Both the position numbers and the translations under genes were made by a program. Below are positions 31,229 through 40,680 of a stretch of DNA of 64,000 nt, piece by piece. Each line of letters starts with the position of its first letter. The stretch's first letter is position 1. Source of the stretch: Ectobius pallidus (Eukaryota; Arthropoda; Insecta; Blattodea; Ectobiidae); contig CAXKWD010000003.1 of assembly GCA_964059195.1 (NCBI GenBank), forward strand, positions 195,758,174 to 195,822,173, in the 5' to 3' direction. A model generated the notes under the pieces. That model was not told the DNA's origin and did not search any database. It saw only the letters and a program-made list of their open reading frames with translations.

Positions 31229-32200
31229 TACCTCACCAATAGGCTGCAATGTGTTAAATTCAAATCAGAAATGTCCAGATTTGAAGAAGTTCTTAGTGGT
31301 GTACCACAAGGTTAAGTTATGGGCCTTTTTTATATAATATATTATGTTAATGACTTTCCTAATTTACAAATGTATTTTATATGCAGACGACACGACTATT
31401 TTAACATCAAATAGTAACTCTGGCATGGTTGAGCAGTAGAATAGGGATGTTTTAACAAGATCTGAACTATGATTTGAAGTTAACAAATTAACTATTAATA
31501 AAGATAAAACTTAGGAAATGGTTAGTAGTTTGAATAATTATGACGGAAATAATGACAAGTATGTAAACCTACTAGGAATTAATTTTGATAAAAAGTTAAA
31601 TTGGGACACTCACACAGAAGTTGTATGTATAGAACTATCAAGGGTTACCTACTTAATAAGGAAATTAAAATTATACACCAATAATGACCTGGTCATTAAG
31701 GCATAGGCCTACTATGCTTTCTTTCATACTCACTTGGAGAATAGTACAGGCTACTGTTATGGGGAAATTCTGCTGGTGGCAGAAAAGTTTCTTCTGGCAA
31801 AACAGATCATAAGAGTAATAAAGGGCATCAAAAATACAGAATCTTACAATCCCCATTTCATAGAATTGAACATTATGACCTTGAGTAGTCTTTTTTATTA
31901 CATGTGCTACAGTATGTGAAGGAAATTATGAGAATTTTAATATTAGTTCAGATAAACATCCATACGAAACAAGAAATAAAAATAATTGTCTCTGATTTTA
32001 CAGGATTGAATAAAAGTCAGAGTAATATTAAGCACGTTGGAATTAACTTTTAAAAAACTCCCATCAAATGCCAGAAACGTTACTTGAAATAGATTTAAAG
32101 TAGTAACTAAACAATGGGTGAAAAGGAAGGCACTTTACATTATACAGAATGACCTGGTGTTTTAATAGTTTTAGAAGTTCTATATTGATGATGACTATTA
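31229..32200 (+). pseudogene. LINE reverse transcriptase remnant upstream of IR-2
   Basis: Begins with a 'SGVPQG' motif near 31292 and a decayed YADDT around 31380. The 62-aa frame 31518-31706 then reads 'LLGINFDKKLNWDTH', a standard post-catalytic block. Fragments of 'IIRVIKG' and 'HPYETRNKNN' (about 31950) follow. Several stops and frameshifts interrupt it. It is a dead copy. It ends where the conserved IR upstream block starts. Confidence 0.7.
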
Positions 32201-32214
32201 CGCAATTTGTCCAG

Positions 32215-32720
32215 CCCTCTTATTATATTTGGTGAAGAGTACAGGCTACGAAATTCGTCATTATGCAGTTTTCTCCAGTTCACTTTTTCTTTTCTCATGG
32301 CACTCGCTTTTCGAACACTCAAAAATTAAGTTATCCCCAAAGAGTTAGAGTCCATCTCTTATGAGTGACTTAGGAGTTTAATTTCTTCCATGTAAACTAA
32401 ATCAGTATTAAAACATAAACTATTCTTACGAAACATGAATATTTTAAAACTTTCTTTTACTTAAAGTGATAATGGAACCCAACAAAAAGTTTAAATTTTA
32501 ATATATTCAAACTATTACGTGTAGCAGAACTGTTGACTAAGTTTAAATAGGCTTCCATAAAGTGCTAAGTTTATACCGTAAGCTACCTATAGATTTCTGT
32601 ACAATTGTGTTCACATTAAACAACAGTAAGTGAGCAACTCGTTTAGGTATTTGTGGAGAAAAGAAAGGATTATATTCAAGACTTAAAAGCCATATTGAAC
32701 ATAGGACACAAAAAATTGCG
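32215..32720 (+). promoter_or_regulatory. Conserved proximal upstream region of IR-2
   Basis: Homologous to 2660-3157 and 45120-45610 from 'atttggtgaagagta' to the ATG, but more diverged. It also lacks the LINE tail that precedes the block at the other two genes. The TATA-like site of IR-1 reads 'ttataccgta' here, so it is not conserved. Confidence 0.4.
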
Positions 32721-34595
32721 ATGAATCAGAAAGTAGTGATAATCATAATATTGGAAATATTTACGAAAATATACGCTAGTACAATACTTGAAAGCTCTAC
32801 TTTGTTACTTGAAAGACAGTTATCAGAATGTATCCTCAACATCAGCTCAACATACTTTCGGAAGGACATGTATGTTATGATACAAACTCCGGGGACATGG
32901 TTCCCGTACTTTACCACAAATCATACAGATGGAGACATTCTTCTAAGAACTCTTCATGAAGGTCTCGATGTGCCTCTGCTAGCATTTGGCTCCAGAGAAG
33001 CTGATAATAAATTGATCACAGAGAAGCCTGGATCTTACGTCATACTTATCAATGGAATGAACAAAGCTATAGAGAGTGATATGGCATTTTATACTATTAG
33101 AAATATCCGTTATCGCTATATAAATAAGCGAGGTCGTGTAATCATAGCCACAATGAAAACTGAAAGCAAAGTAGATGAGGTATTTGATTTAGCATATGAT
33201 TACGTAAATCTTGTTTGGGAAGTTACTGGAATAGCTGATATAGTTGTTCTGATTCCGACACAATTAGAAAATTCTGGTTTTCTTTTCAATATATTCACTT
33301 GGTATCCAGAGGAGCAAGGAAAATACACATGCACTGGATTTATAAGTGTTGTCAAACCCATAGATGTCTGGATTGGACACAAGAAGATGTTTGGATTAAA
33401 TAAAAATCTTTTCCCATCCAAGGAAATAAGTGGATTGCACAAATGTAATTTGATAGTAGCAACGACCCACATCCCTGGCATTGCATACATAAATGTAAAC
33501 GGCAGTACATTTGATGGCTTGATTCCTTTTGCATTGATGAGAATTGCTAAAGTAGCAAATTTGAAGTTGTTCATAACAAACGGAAATAAAGCTGATTTAG
33601 AAATCAATGCTTTACATGATTCATTAAATTGGCAAGAATGTACTGAAACTTATCCTTATTTTAGAGAGCACTTAACTTGGTTTGTACCAGCAGGAACTCC
33701 AATTCCTCGTTGGAAAAGTCTGGGAAAAGCATTTAGCCCTCCTGTGTGGATTCTAGTTTCAGCAACATTTATTACTGGATGGGTTTCATTTTGGGTACTT
33801 CCCAAAATAGATTGTATGTATTCTGGTAAGTCCCTAAGTAAGAGTCCCATTAGATCATTACTTAATGTTATCTGCTGTCATTTAGGAATAGGGATACCAT
33901 TTAATATGCATAGAAGGGCTCCACTGTTCTTCACCATCTGGTTGTATTATTGTCTGGTTATCAACACTGCATATCAGTCAGCACTTATTGGATTGTCAGT
34001 CAATCCTGGAGAAATTCCTCCAATCAAAACTACTGAAGATGTACACAATTCAGGACTAAGACTTAAGCGTGCTTTTAAGACTAATACAGGAAACAATTAC
34101 TCTTCTTATGATTCTGATCTTCAGACATTGCTTAAATATGAACTTTGTGACCGATTAGATTGCTTTGAAGAGGTATCAAAAAAGAAGGATATAGCAGTAT
34201 TGGGAATGCAGATTCTTGGTGGCTTAATAATATTGGATAACTATACAACACATCTGGGAAAAGCTACTATTGTTCCCATCGAGGAAAATGTGAGAACATT
34301 TTATTTCTCTGTTAGTGTGCAGAAATTGGGATGTCTGATTTATGAACGACTCGACACTATGTTGCATAGGTTTGTAAGTGCTGGATTATATGCTCAAACA
34401 CAAAAGGAATGGCAAGAAGGAAATATTCTTGTGTATGAACGCAAGATATTTAAAACAGGAATTGTAAAATTTAATATGTCTCACACTCAAGGTGCTTTTT
34501 ACATTCTGCTGATTGGTCTACTGTTAGGAATTGTGGTATTTGTTACTGAAATATTTGTTCATGCTATTATATGTGTCAAGCATTCTTTTTATTAA
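32721..34595 (+). CDS. Divergent ionotropic receptor, IR-2 (intronless)
   Basis: 624-aa paralogue of IR-1 with the same architecture: pre-M1 'TWFVPAGTPIPRWKSL', M1 'VWILVSATFITGWVSFWVLP', pore 'LLNVICCHLGIGIPF', M3 'YYCLVINTAYQSALIG' and M4 'FYILLIGLLLGIVVFVTEIF'. Start MNQK. No stop or intron. It differs from IR-1 mainly in the stretch before M1 (codons about 170-320), in the S2 loop after 'LKRAF', and at the C-terminus ('ICVKHSFY'). Expected to be a chemosensory channel subunit; ligand unknown. AATAAA at 34844-34849 is a plausible polyadenylation signal. Confidence 0.9.
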   Translation: MNQKVVIIIILEIFTKIYASTILESSTLLLERQLSECILNISSTYFRKDMYVMIQTPGTWFPYFTTNHTDGDILLRTLHEGLDVPLLAFGSREADNKLITEKPGSYVILINGMNKAIESDMAFYTIRNIRYRYINKRGRVIIATMKTESKVDEVFDLAYDYVNLVWEVTGIADIVVLIPTQLENSGFLFNIFTWYPEEQGKYTCTGFISVVKPIDVWIGHKKMFGLNKNLFPSKEISGLHKCNLIVATTHIPGIAYINVNGSTFDGLIPFALMRIAKVANLKLFITNGNKADLEINALHDSLNWQECTETYPYFREHLTWFVPAGTPIPRWKSLGKAFSPPVWILVSATFITGWVSFWVLPKIDCMYSGKSLSKSPIRSLLNVICCHLGIGIPFNMHRRAPLFFTIWLYYCLVINTAYQSALIGLSVNPGEIPPIKTTEDVHNSGLRLKRAFKTNTGNNYSSYDSDLQTLLKYELCDRLDCFEEVSKKKDIAVLGMQILGGLIILDNYTTHLGKATIVPIEENVRTFYFSVSVQKLGCLIYERLDTMLHRFVSAGLYAQTQKEWQEGNILVYERKIFKTGIVKFNMSHTQGAFYILLIGLLLGIVVFVTEIFVHAIICVKHSFY

Positions 34596-35597
34596 GTGAC
34601 TCAAACACTCACAACATCTCGAAAAATTTCAGTTTTACTGGATGGAACATTTTACATTTTACACCCTCATTCTTTAATTTAAAGTGATCATATACACCAT
34701 TTTACTGAAATTAACATTTTTCTGGTTTTGTGTCTATTCTCATAGGATTAACATTTTTCTGGTTTTGTGTCTATTCTCATAGGATCTTTCATGTTCTGTA
34801 GTTTTAAACAGTCTGATTTTGAAAGGAACTAATATTTGACATGAATAAAAAGACCTATAGCATTGGGATGTTCAGCTGAAATACTACTCTGCTCCTTAAA
34901 TAAAGTAGCTTTTACATATTTACTTGAACCAAGTGTTCTACATTAATGAATGTCATGTTGATCCTTCGAGAGCAATTAATAATAGTGCAATGAGTATGTG
35001 CCACTTTATTCCCTAATTTGTTAACAAAATATCACCGCCTTAGGTTTTCATGAGAAGTGACTGCTGGATATACCAATTGTATAATGTTATATTAATTAAA
35101 ACCAAAACATTGTTAATATAGATTTTTACAAAATAGAACAGGTTAAAATCTAGACCTATTATTAGTATTGGTTTATATCTGTTATATAGAAAAAAAAACA
35201 TTAAATAAATTAAAATATATAAGTTGTACACATTAAACTAAATTTCACTATAAATTAAGTTACATAATAACTTAAATTATGTGAAGTTAGTAAATCTAAG
35301 AAGACAAATAGATAATTTAAAGTCTAGGCCTATTGTCAATGTTAGTTCAACAAATGAAAACTTGAAATAAAAAAAATACACTAATAAAATGTCAGTGTAA
35401 GTTGTTGTTCTGGAACTATTAAATTTTAATAACCTGTATTCACTGTCCTTTCACAATATAGAAATGAGGCCTTCACTAAAGTCTTTATTCCAAGGTTTGT
35501 CACATAGAAGAGCATGCCAATCATTAATCTTTTTGTATAAAATAATTAATTCCCATATTGATGATTCAAACCTTATACAAAGATTTTACATCTATGT
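34596..35597 (+). repeat. IR-2 3' flank, paralogous to IR-3 flank
   Basis: It carries the same 3' sequences as IR-1 and IR-3, then the first bases of the LINE endonuclease remnant (about 35235-35310, 'cttaaattatgtgaagtta'). It jumps to a block 'aatttaaagtctaggcctattg' to 'cctttcacaatatagaaatga' (35318-35466) that in the IR-3 flank lies at about 49180-49340. About 1.2 kb present after IR-3 is absent here. A direct repeat of 'attaacatttttctggttttgtgtctattctcatagg' sits near 34709 and 34747. No gene. Confidence 0.6.
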
Positions 35598-35612
35598 ACC
35601 TAGTAAAAAAAA

Positions 35613-35925
35613 GGGGTGCTCCGTAGCGTAGTGGTTGAGGCGCTGCGCTACAAACCGGAAGGTCGCGGGTTCGATCCCCGATGAGGTCGTTGGAGTTTTT
35701 CAATTGGCCTAATCCTTCTGGTGGCACTATGGCCCTGGGGTCGACTCAGCCTCTAACAGAAATGAGTACCAGGAGCATTCCTGGGGGTAAAGGCGGCCGG
35801 TGCGTAAGGCTGACAACCTTACCACCTTCATGTGCCGAAGTCTAAAAATCTGGGAGCCTCAACCTCCTGGAACCCTCTGGGCCTCCATGGCCTGTAATAG
35901 GGAACACTTTACTTTACTTTACTTT
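35613..35925 (+). mobile_element. tRNA-derived SINE, second family
   Basis: The head 'GGGTGCTCCGTAGCGTAGTGG' (A-box region) and 'GCGGGTTCGATCCCCG' (B box near 35670) form a tRNA-like unit. The body ends in a (TTTAC)n tail. The 12-bp word ACCTAGTAAAAA flanks it at 35598-35609 and 35926-35937. It differs in sequence and tail from the SINE at 27385-27850. No protein. Confidence 0.88.
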
Positions 35926-35937
35926 ACCTAGTAAAAA

Positions 35938-36609
35938 TAGTAGATTAAAAAATTTATTTTTTACTATAGAGTAAATATAGACATGGACAAAAAATTCACC
36001 AAGAATCAGAAATTTGAATTCAAATCCCCACTTTGTATACTGTATATATATATATATATTTGGAATGAATCTTTTACAATTTAATTCTACTGCATGCCAA
36101 TTTTTCAAACTTGTCCAAAAAGATAACTCATAGGAATCTGTGTGTGAATATTGTGTAACTACCGTATAGTCATATAGGTATACTTGATGTTGTCAACTCA
36201 CATATTTTGAATGTTTTTTACTCTTATTACTTTATCTTTTTTCTTTTATTCATGATTGCTTTCTTCTTAATTTATCTTATTCTCTTTACTCTCCCCTATT
36301 CTCTTACTTCTTTTATTTACATAGGTAATTATCCTAACTTTCCTACTTTTTATTCACCTTTATCCTGTTCTTGTTATTGTAAGTATATTATGTATTGCTA
36401 GCATTGTAAGTGCGTGTATATCTATAATGTTCATTCTTGATTAAATAAATAAACAAAACAGAATGCCGTGTTTTTGTTAATAGGTGTTTTTCTTGGCTAT
36501 CTTCTTGGAACATCTGCTAATTGTTATGAAATTGAAACTATGTGCGCTAATTGAATAGAAGATGCATTTCGGCACATGTTGTGTTATCCTCAGTTCCTAA
36601 ATACATATT
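35938..36609. repeat. IR-2 distal flank, partly paralogous to IR-3 distal flank
   Basis: AT-rich. From about 36490 'tatcttcttgga.catctgctaattgtt' to 36605 it matches the IR-3 flank on both sides of the hAT element (49465-49503 and 50156-50250), giving an empty site for that insertion. It includes 'gatgcatttcggcacatgttgt' (36561-36582), which on the minus strand resembles a degenerate hammerhead-type core often seen at Penelope-like termini. A TA run lies at 36045-36058. No gene. Confidence 0.55.
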
Positions 36610-37257
36610 ATGTACAAGTTGGCGCAGAGGAAACGAGTGTTTGAATGGATACTATTTCGCAAAGGGAAGGCTGATGACCTCGCCGCACCGCCAACAGAAA
36701 GCCCAGGTAATGCAGTTTAGCCATGGCACCGTGGACGACGGAGCATCGTGTGTTTGCCGTCGAGCAATTTTTTTAGAAACGATGATTCTGTAGTTAGCGT
36801 GCAACGTTTATTCCGTTGACAGTTCAATGTTGAACGCCGAGGGCCTATTCCAGATCGAAACACGATACTCCGATGGGTTGAAGCATTTCGAACTACCGGA
36901 TCCGTCATGAAGAGGAAACCACATGGCCTCCCCCGTACCGTTCGGACACCAATTAATATTAAAACAATGAGAAGAGCGATCTTTGATTGATAGTCCTCAA
37001 CGGTCCAGTAGGCGCCGAGCTCCAGCTCAGCGTATGTATCGCCCATCGCTACAATGCATTCTGCAAGACGATTTGCTATTTCATCACTACAAGATAATGA
37101 TCGTGCAAGAGTTGACGGAAAGGGATTTTGCACAGCGCAGAGAGTTTTGTGCGAGAATGCGGGCCATTTTTGCTGATAATTCTGATGTCGTGATAATGAT
37201 GAGTGACGGAGCACACTTCCATTTAACAGGATATGTAAACAAGGAGAACTGTAGGTA
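36610..37257 (+). pseudogene. DUF4817-type transposase N-terminal fragment
   Basis: From ATG 36723 the translation reads 'MAPWTTEHRVFAVEQFF', then after a one-base slip in a T7 run 'NDDSVVSVQRLFR'. 'NTILRWVEAFRTTGSV', 'PHGLPRTVRTP', 'YKIMIVQELTERDF' and 'SDGAHFHLTGYVNKENCRY' follow. This is the helix-turn-helix and start of the DDE domain of a transposase family common in arthropods. An in-frame stop near 36830 and another near 36990 disable it. The 3' half is missing: at 37257 the sequence turns into the receptor coding start. Confidence 0.75.
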
Positions 37258-37262
37258 CTGCG

Positions 37263-37627
37263 ATGAATCTGAAAATAGTGAAAATCATAATATTGGAAAT
37301 ATTCATGAAAACACACGCTATCACGATGCTTGAAAACTCTGCTACGTTACTTGAAAAACTGTTATCAGGATGTATCCTCAACATGAGATCAACATACTTT
37401 CGGAAAAACATGTATGTTATGATACAAACTCCGGGGACATGGTTCCCGTACTTTACCAGAAATCACACAGATGGAGACATTCTTCTAAGCACTCTTCATG
37501 AGGGTCTCGATGTGCCTCTGCTAGCATTTGGCTCCAGAGAAGCTGATTATAAAGTGGTTAAAGAAATGCCTGGATCTTATGTCATAGTTCTCAGTGGAAT
37601 GAACAAAGCTATAGAGAAGGATATGGC
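37263..37627 (+). pseudogene. Truncated ionotropic receptor, IR-4 pseudogene
   Basis: About 122 codons homologous to the start of IR-1 to IR-3: MNLK start, 'MYVMIQTPGTWFPYFTRNH', 'LHEGLDVPLLAFGSREADY' and 'LSGMNKAIEKDMA'. The frame is intact but runs straight into Penelope-like element sequence, giving a 266-aa chimeric frame to 38063. All membrane segments and the binding lobes are absent, and the upstream region is replaced by a transposase fragment 5 bp before the ATG. It is a pseudogene as a receptor. Confidence 0.88.
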
Positions 37628-38632
37628 AAGTAGAAGTAAATACGGATCCAACAGAAAAATTTCAACGGGCGATAATAAATACTATAAAAACTCAGACCTC
37701 ATTCTTAGTGAATTGGACATGAAATATAACATCAACATTAAACTTAAAGCCCCCACCCTCAAAGCACAAATAAAAACCCATAAGCAAGATAATCCTATTA
37801 GACCAGTAGTCAATTTCACGAAAGCACCAACTTACAAAATCTCAAAATTATTATCCAAAATACTTAAACAAAAACTCAGTCAACAGAATAAATTCAATGT
37901 AAAAAACTCAATAGATCTAATCCACAACATAAAACATATTAATCTGGAAAAAGATGATATCCTCATTTCCTTGGATATAAAAAATATATATACCAATATA
38001 CCAATAGAAGACACTATCCGTATCATAGACAAATCCCTAGCCCGAAGAATGAAAACCCCCTAGTCATTGAACAAATAACAAACCTAACTTCAACAATTCT
38101 AAAGCAAAACTATTTCAAATTCCACGACAAAATATCCATACAAAACAAAGGTATAGCTATGGGTTCCCCACTTTCAGGTATCTTGGCCGAAATCTTCCTA
38201 CAGTACATTGAAGAGAAACATGTAGCAAATATAGGAATTAACCAAATACAAGATAAAAGTTTACAAAAGATTTTTTGATGACATTCTTATCATATGTAAG
38301 AACAATAATATAGAAAATGTTCTTGAAGAATTCAACAAACTAAACACACACTTGACTTTTACATCAGAAAAAGAGGAAAACAACACATTGAACTACCTCG
38401 ACATCAACATAACTAGAAACAATAACAAGCTTAACTTCAATATCTACAGAAACCCAATATTCACAGACACGGTAATTAATATTAGCTCTAATCATCCTTT
38501 CATACAAAAAATGACAGCGTTTAATAGCATGATCTACAGACTTCTCAATATCTCAATGAAAAAACAACATTATAACGAAGAACTAAACACAATAATACGA
38601 ATTGCAACCAATAACGGATATAGGAAGAATAC
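37628..38632 (+). pseudogene. Penelope-like reverse transcriptase
   Basis: Shows 'APTLKAQIKTHK' with 'NPIRPVVNFTKAPTYK', 'DDILISLDIKNIYTNIP' (first catalytic Asp), 'NKGIAMGSPLSGILAEIFL' near 38145 and 'FFDDILIICK' near 38270 (catalytic Asp pair). 'LNYLDINITRNNNKLNFNIYRN' and 'HPFIQKMTAFNSM' follow. These are Penelope-type RT blocks. Two frameshifts (about 38060 and 38265) split it into three frames. 'ATNNGYRKN' at the end is interrupted by the nested element and continues at 39885. Confidence 0.82.
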
Positions 38633-39875
38633 CACAGAACACCAATATTATTATTAGAAGTGAACAGCGCATGTCAAAACTCGGAAACAAAAAGCGATTA
38701 CAGCGCTCCAACGGGTCGGGCAGTTAAGCTGTAAGAATGAAAAATTTGCGTGCCAGAACACATGTATGAAAATGCATTCCAAATTCTGTAAAACCATAGC
38801 CCACTAGTATTAGCGGGCTACGGTAATGACCATAGCCCACTAATACCATCAGGCTATAGTGATACAAACAATTATCTTTTAAAAGCATTGAACACAAAAT
38901 GCACTAAATGATGAACACCTTAAATAAGAAAAAATAATAATTTGCAAACAATATTCGTCAGATCTTATAAAAACCGTAGTGTAGAATACCTTCTAGAATT
39001 TCTGCTACTCACAACATACATGTCTCGGTGATTGCTGAAATATGTATTACTTTAGATGACTTTATAAATAAAAAACAAACACCCTTGATTAATGAATTAT
39101 ATTTATAAAAACTGATTTTAAAAATATTACATTACCATAAATATTAGTAGCTTCCTGTCACTTGAATTTCTTTTACCTCAGTCATACACAGAAGTATGAA
39201 TTTACTTTCTATTTTCACAAAAACTAGGCGAGGCTTGAGATCACTTCCCACATTTGATTGGGAATTCACAGGGATTGGGTCTCTGTAAATCACGAGTCGC
39301 AAGCTGCTTTGGGATAACTTGTCTAGTATGGTTAACGAAATCTTTCTCCAGGAAGTGGTCTTCACACATGAAATAATTAGCACAATTCACATTATCATCT
39401 AAATTGCACTGATGTTTCAGTTGGTTCACGTTTGATTTTTTCGGAAACCTGTAGAAATGTTTGTTTTTGCAGTTCACGTTGGATTTCATACTGAAGTATT
39501 TACTTCCGCAGCCAGGGAACTTACAGGAATATTTCACTCGTTTCTGAAACAAAGAATACGAAACATTAATCTTAATAATTCGTAGAGCATGGAATAAATA
39601 TTAATTCAGGAATGTTTTAAGTAGTTAATGTATTTTAACTTACCTTCGCTACTTGACATCTTTATAATATGTTAATTATATCTCCTCCTTTTCCAAACAC
39701 TAATGCATACAGATCGTTGCAGAAAAAAAACAGATATTACGCCTTTTCGTATATTGCTGTCATATGTTTCGAAACAAACCTGCCTCCATGGCAACAGCGA
39801 TCACAGTGCACCAAACCGGTCGGGCAGTGAACTAATGAGCTGTTGCTATTCTTTCAATGTTACTTTCACCCCCGT
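38633..39875 (-). mobile_element. THAP-domain (P-like) element nested in the Penelope-like element
   Basis: A 1243-bp insertion flanked by GAAGAATAC at 38624-38632 and 39876-39884. A duplication of 8-9 bp fits the P superfamily, which leaves 8 bp. It carries a THAP zinc-finger exon on the minus strand. The ends begin CAC on both strands but no long TIR is visible. Related 30-bp stretches ending 'gtcgggcagt' lie subterminally in direct orientation (about 38688-38727 and 39798-39830). A hairpin near 38803-38826 ('tagcccacta'/'tagcgggcta') is also present. No transposase catalytic domain remains, so it is non-autonomous or internally deleted. Confidence 0.65.
39241..39545 (-). pseudogene. THAP zinc-finger exon of the nested element
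   Basis: About 100 codons from 'KRVKYSCKFPGCG'. C..C near the start, 'HFYRFPKK', then 'CEDHFLEKDF' and a final 'VIPKQLAT' give the C2CH pattern of THAP domains, which bind DNA in P-type transposases. The exon is preceded on the minus strand by a pyrimidine-rich CTTTGTTTCAG acceptor (about 39546-39556). Further upstream, ATGTCAAGTAGCGAAG followed by GTAAGT (39629-39650) looks like a first exon and donor, but the phase does not match. The rest of the protein is absent. Confidence 0.6.
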
Positions 39876-39884
39876 GAAGAATAC

Positions 39885-40480
39885 TATCATAAAATTGCTT
39901 AAAAAACAAAAGAAGGACTTATACAACAAAAAACACAATAATACTACGTTATCCCCCATAAAACAAGAAAAGAAAGCCAGTAAAAAAATTGTATCTTTCA
40001 ATTATACAGATAAACGGGTAGGCTACATAGAATAACAAAGCATTTACAACAGAATAATCTGAAAGTAGCATTCAAAACTAACAATAGACTAAAAGATATT
40101 TTACATAGTACGGACAATAATAACGCCACCAACGAAAAGTTTATTGAGAATGGCATATATAAATTTAAATGCACTATCTGTAACAAGGTTTACATAGGGC
40201 AAACAGGCCGTAAATTCAAAACTAGATACCGGGAACACACTCAAGATTTTAAAACAACAGACAAAAATCAGCTTATGCGAAACACCTAATCACAGAAAAA
40301 CACCAACTTAACGATATTGAAAATTCAATGGAAATTTTACACAAACAAAACAAAGGACACAGACTAAATACTCTAGAACAAATCGAAATATATAAACACA
40401 AGGATATAATACTAAACGAAGACCAAATCAATTACAATCCACTATTGCAAATCACTTATGAACCCACTCACCCTCCATAA
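39885..40480 (+). pseudogene. Penelope-like GIY-YIG endonuclease
   Basis: Continues the RT with 'KLLKKQKKDLYNKK'. At about 40139 it reads 'NGIYKFKCTICNKVYIGQTG' then 'FKTRYREHTQDF': a GIY...YIG pair with a CX2C insert and a downstream arginine and histidine, as in Penelope-like endonucleases. A frameshift near 40275 is followed by 'LNTLEQIEIYKHKDIILNED' and 'NYNPLLQITYEP' to the stop. An in-frame stop near 40033 also breaks the N-terminal linker. Inactive copy. Confidence 0.82.
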
Positions 40481-40643
40481 ATACCCGCACCTTGCACCAC
40501 AATCAGTTACTTCATAGTCATTCGCTCAAGTTTCGACTCTACAACACAAGGTTAGTAATAATCCACACATGTTTAAAAAAAAAAACACTTATAAAGACCA
40601 GTTTACCTCTTACGTTAGCTTTTACTTTGATTTTTAACAGGAA

Positions 40644-40669
40644 CTGATGATGTAACTTTCCGCCGAAAT
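40644..40669 (+). other. Possible hammerhead ribozyme core
   Basis: CTGATGA (40644-40650) and CGAAAT (40664-40669), separated by 13 nt, lie downstream of the endonuclease. Hammerhead motifs are known in Penelope-like terminal repeats. Stem II pairing between the two boxes is poor here, so this may be a decayed copy or chance. Confidence 0.3.
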
Positions 40670-40680
40670 GCATATTCAGT

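Larger units (their letters stand above)
37628..40680 (+). mobile_element. Penelope-like element, decayed, with nested insertion
   Basis: A reverse transcriptase (37628-38632) and GIY-YIG endonuclease (39885-40480) in the order typical of endonuclease-bearing Penelope-like elements. They are split by a 1243-bp insertion with a 9-bp duplication. A hammerhead-like core CTGATGA...CGAAA lies at 40644-40668. The element begins inside IR-4. Its 5' portion appears truncated, because no sequence before the RT is present. Its exact 3' end was not defined. Confidence 0.8.

Noticed and set aside
36717..37316. 199-codon minus-strand frame
   Set aside because: It is the antisense shadow of the transposase fragment and receptor start.
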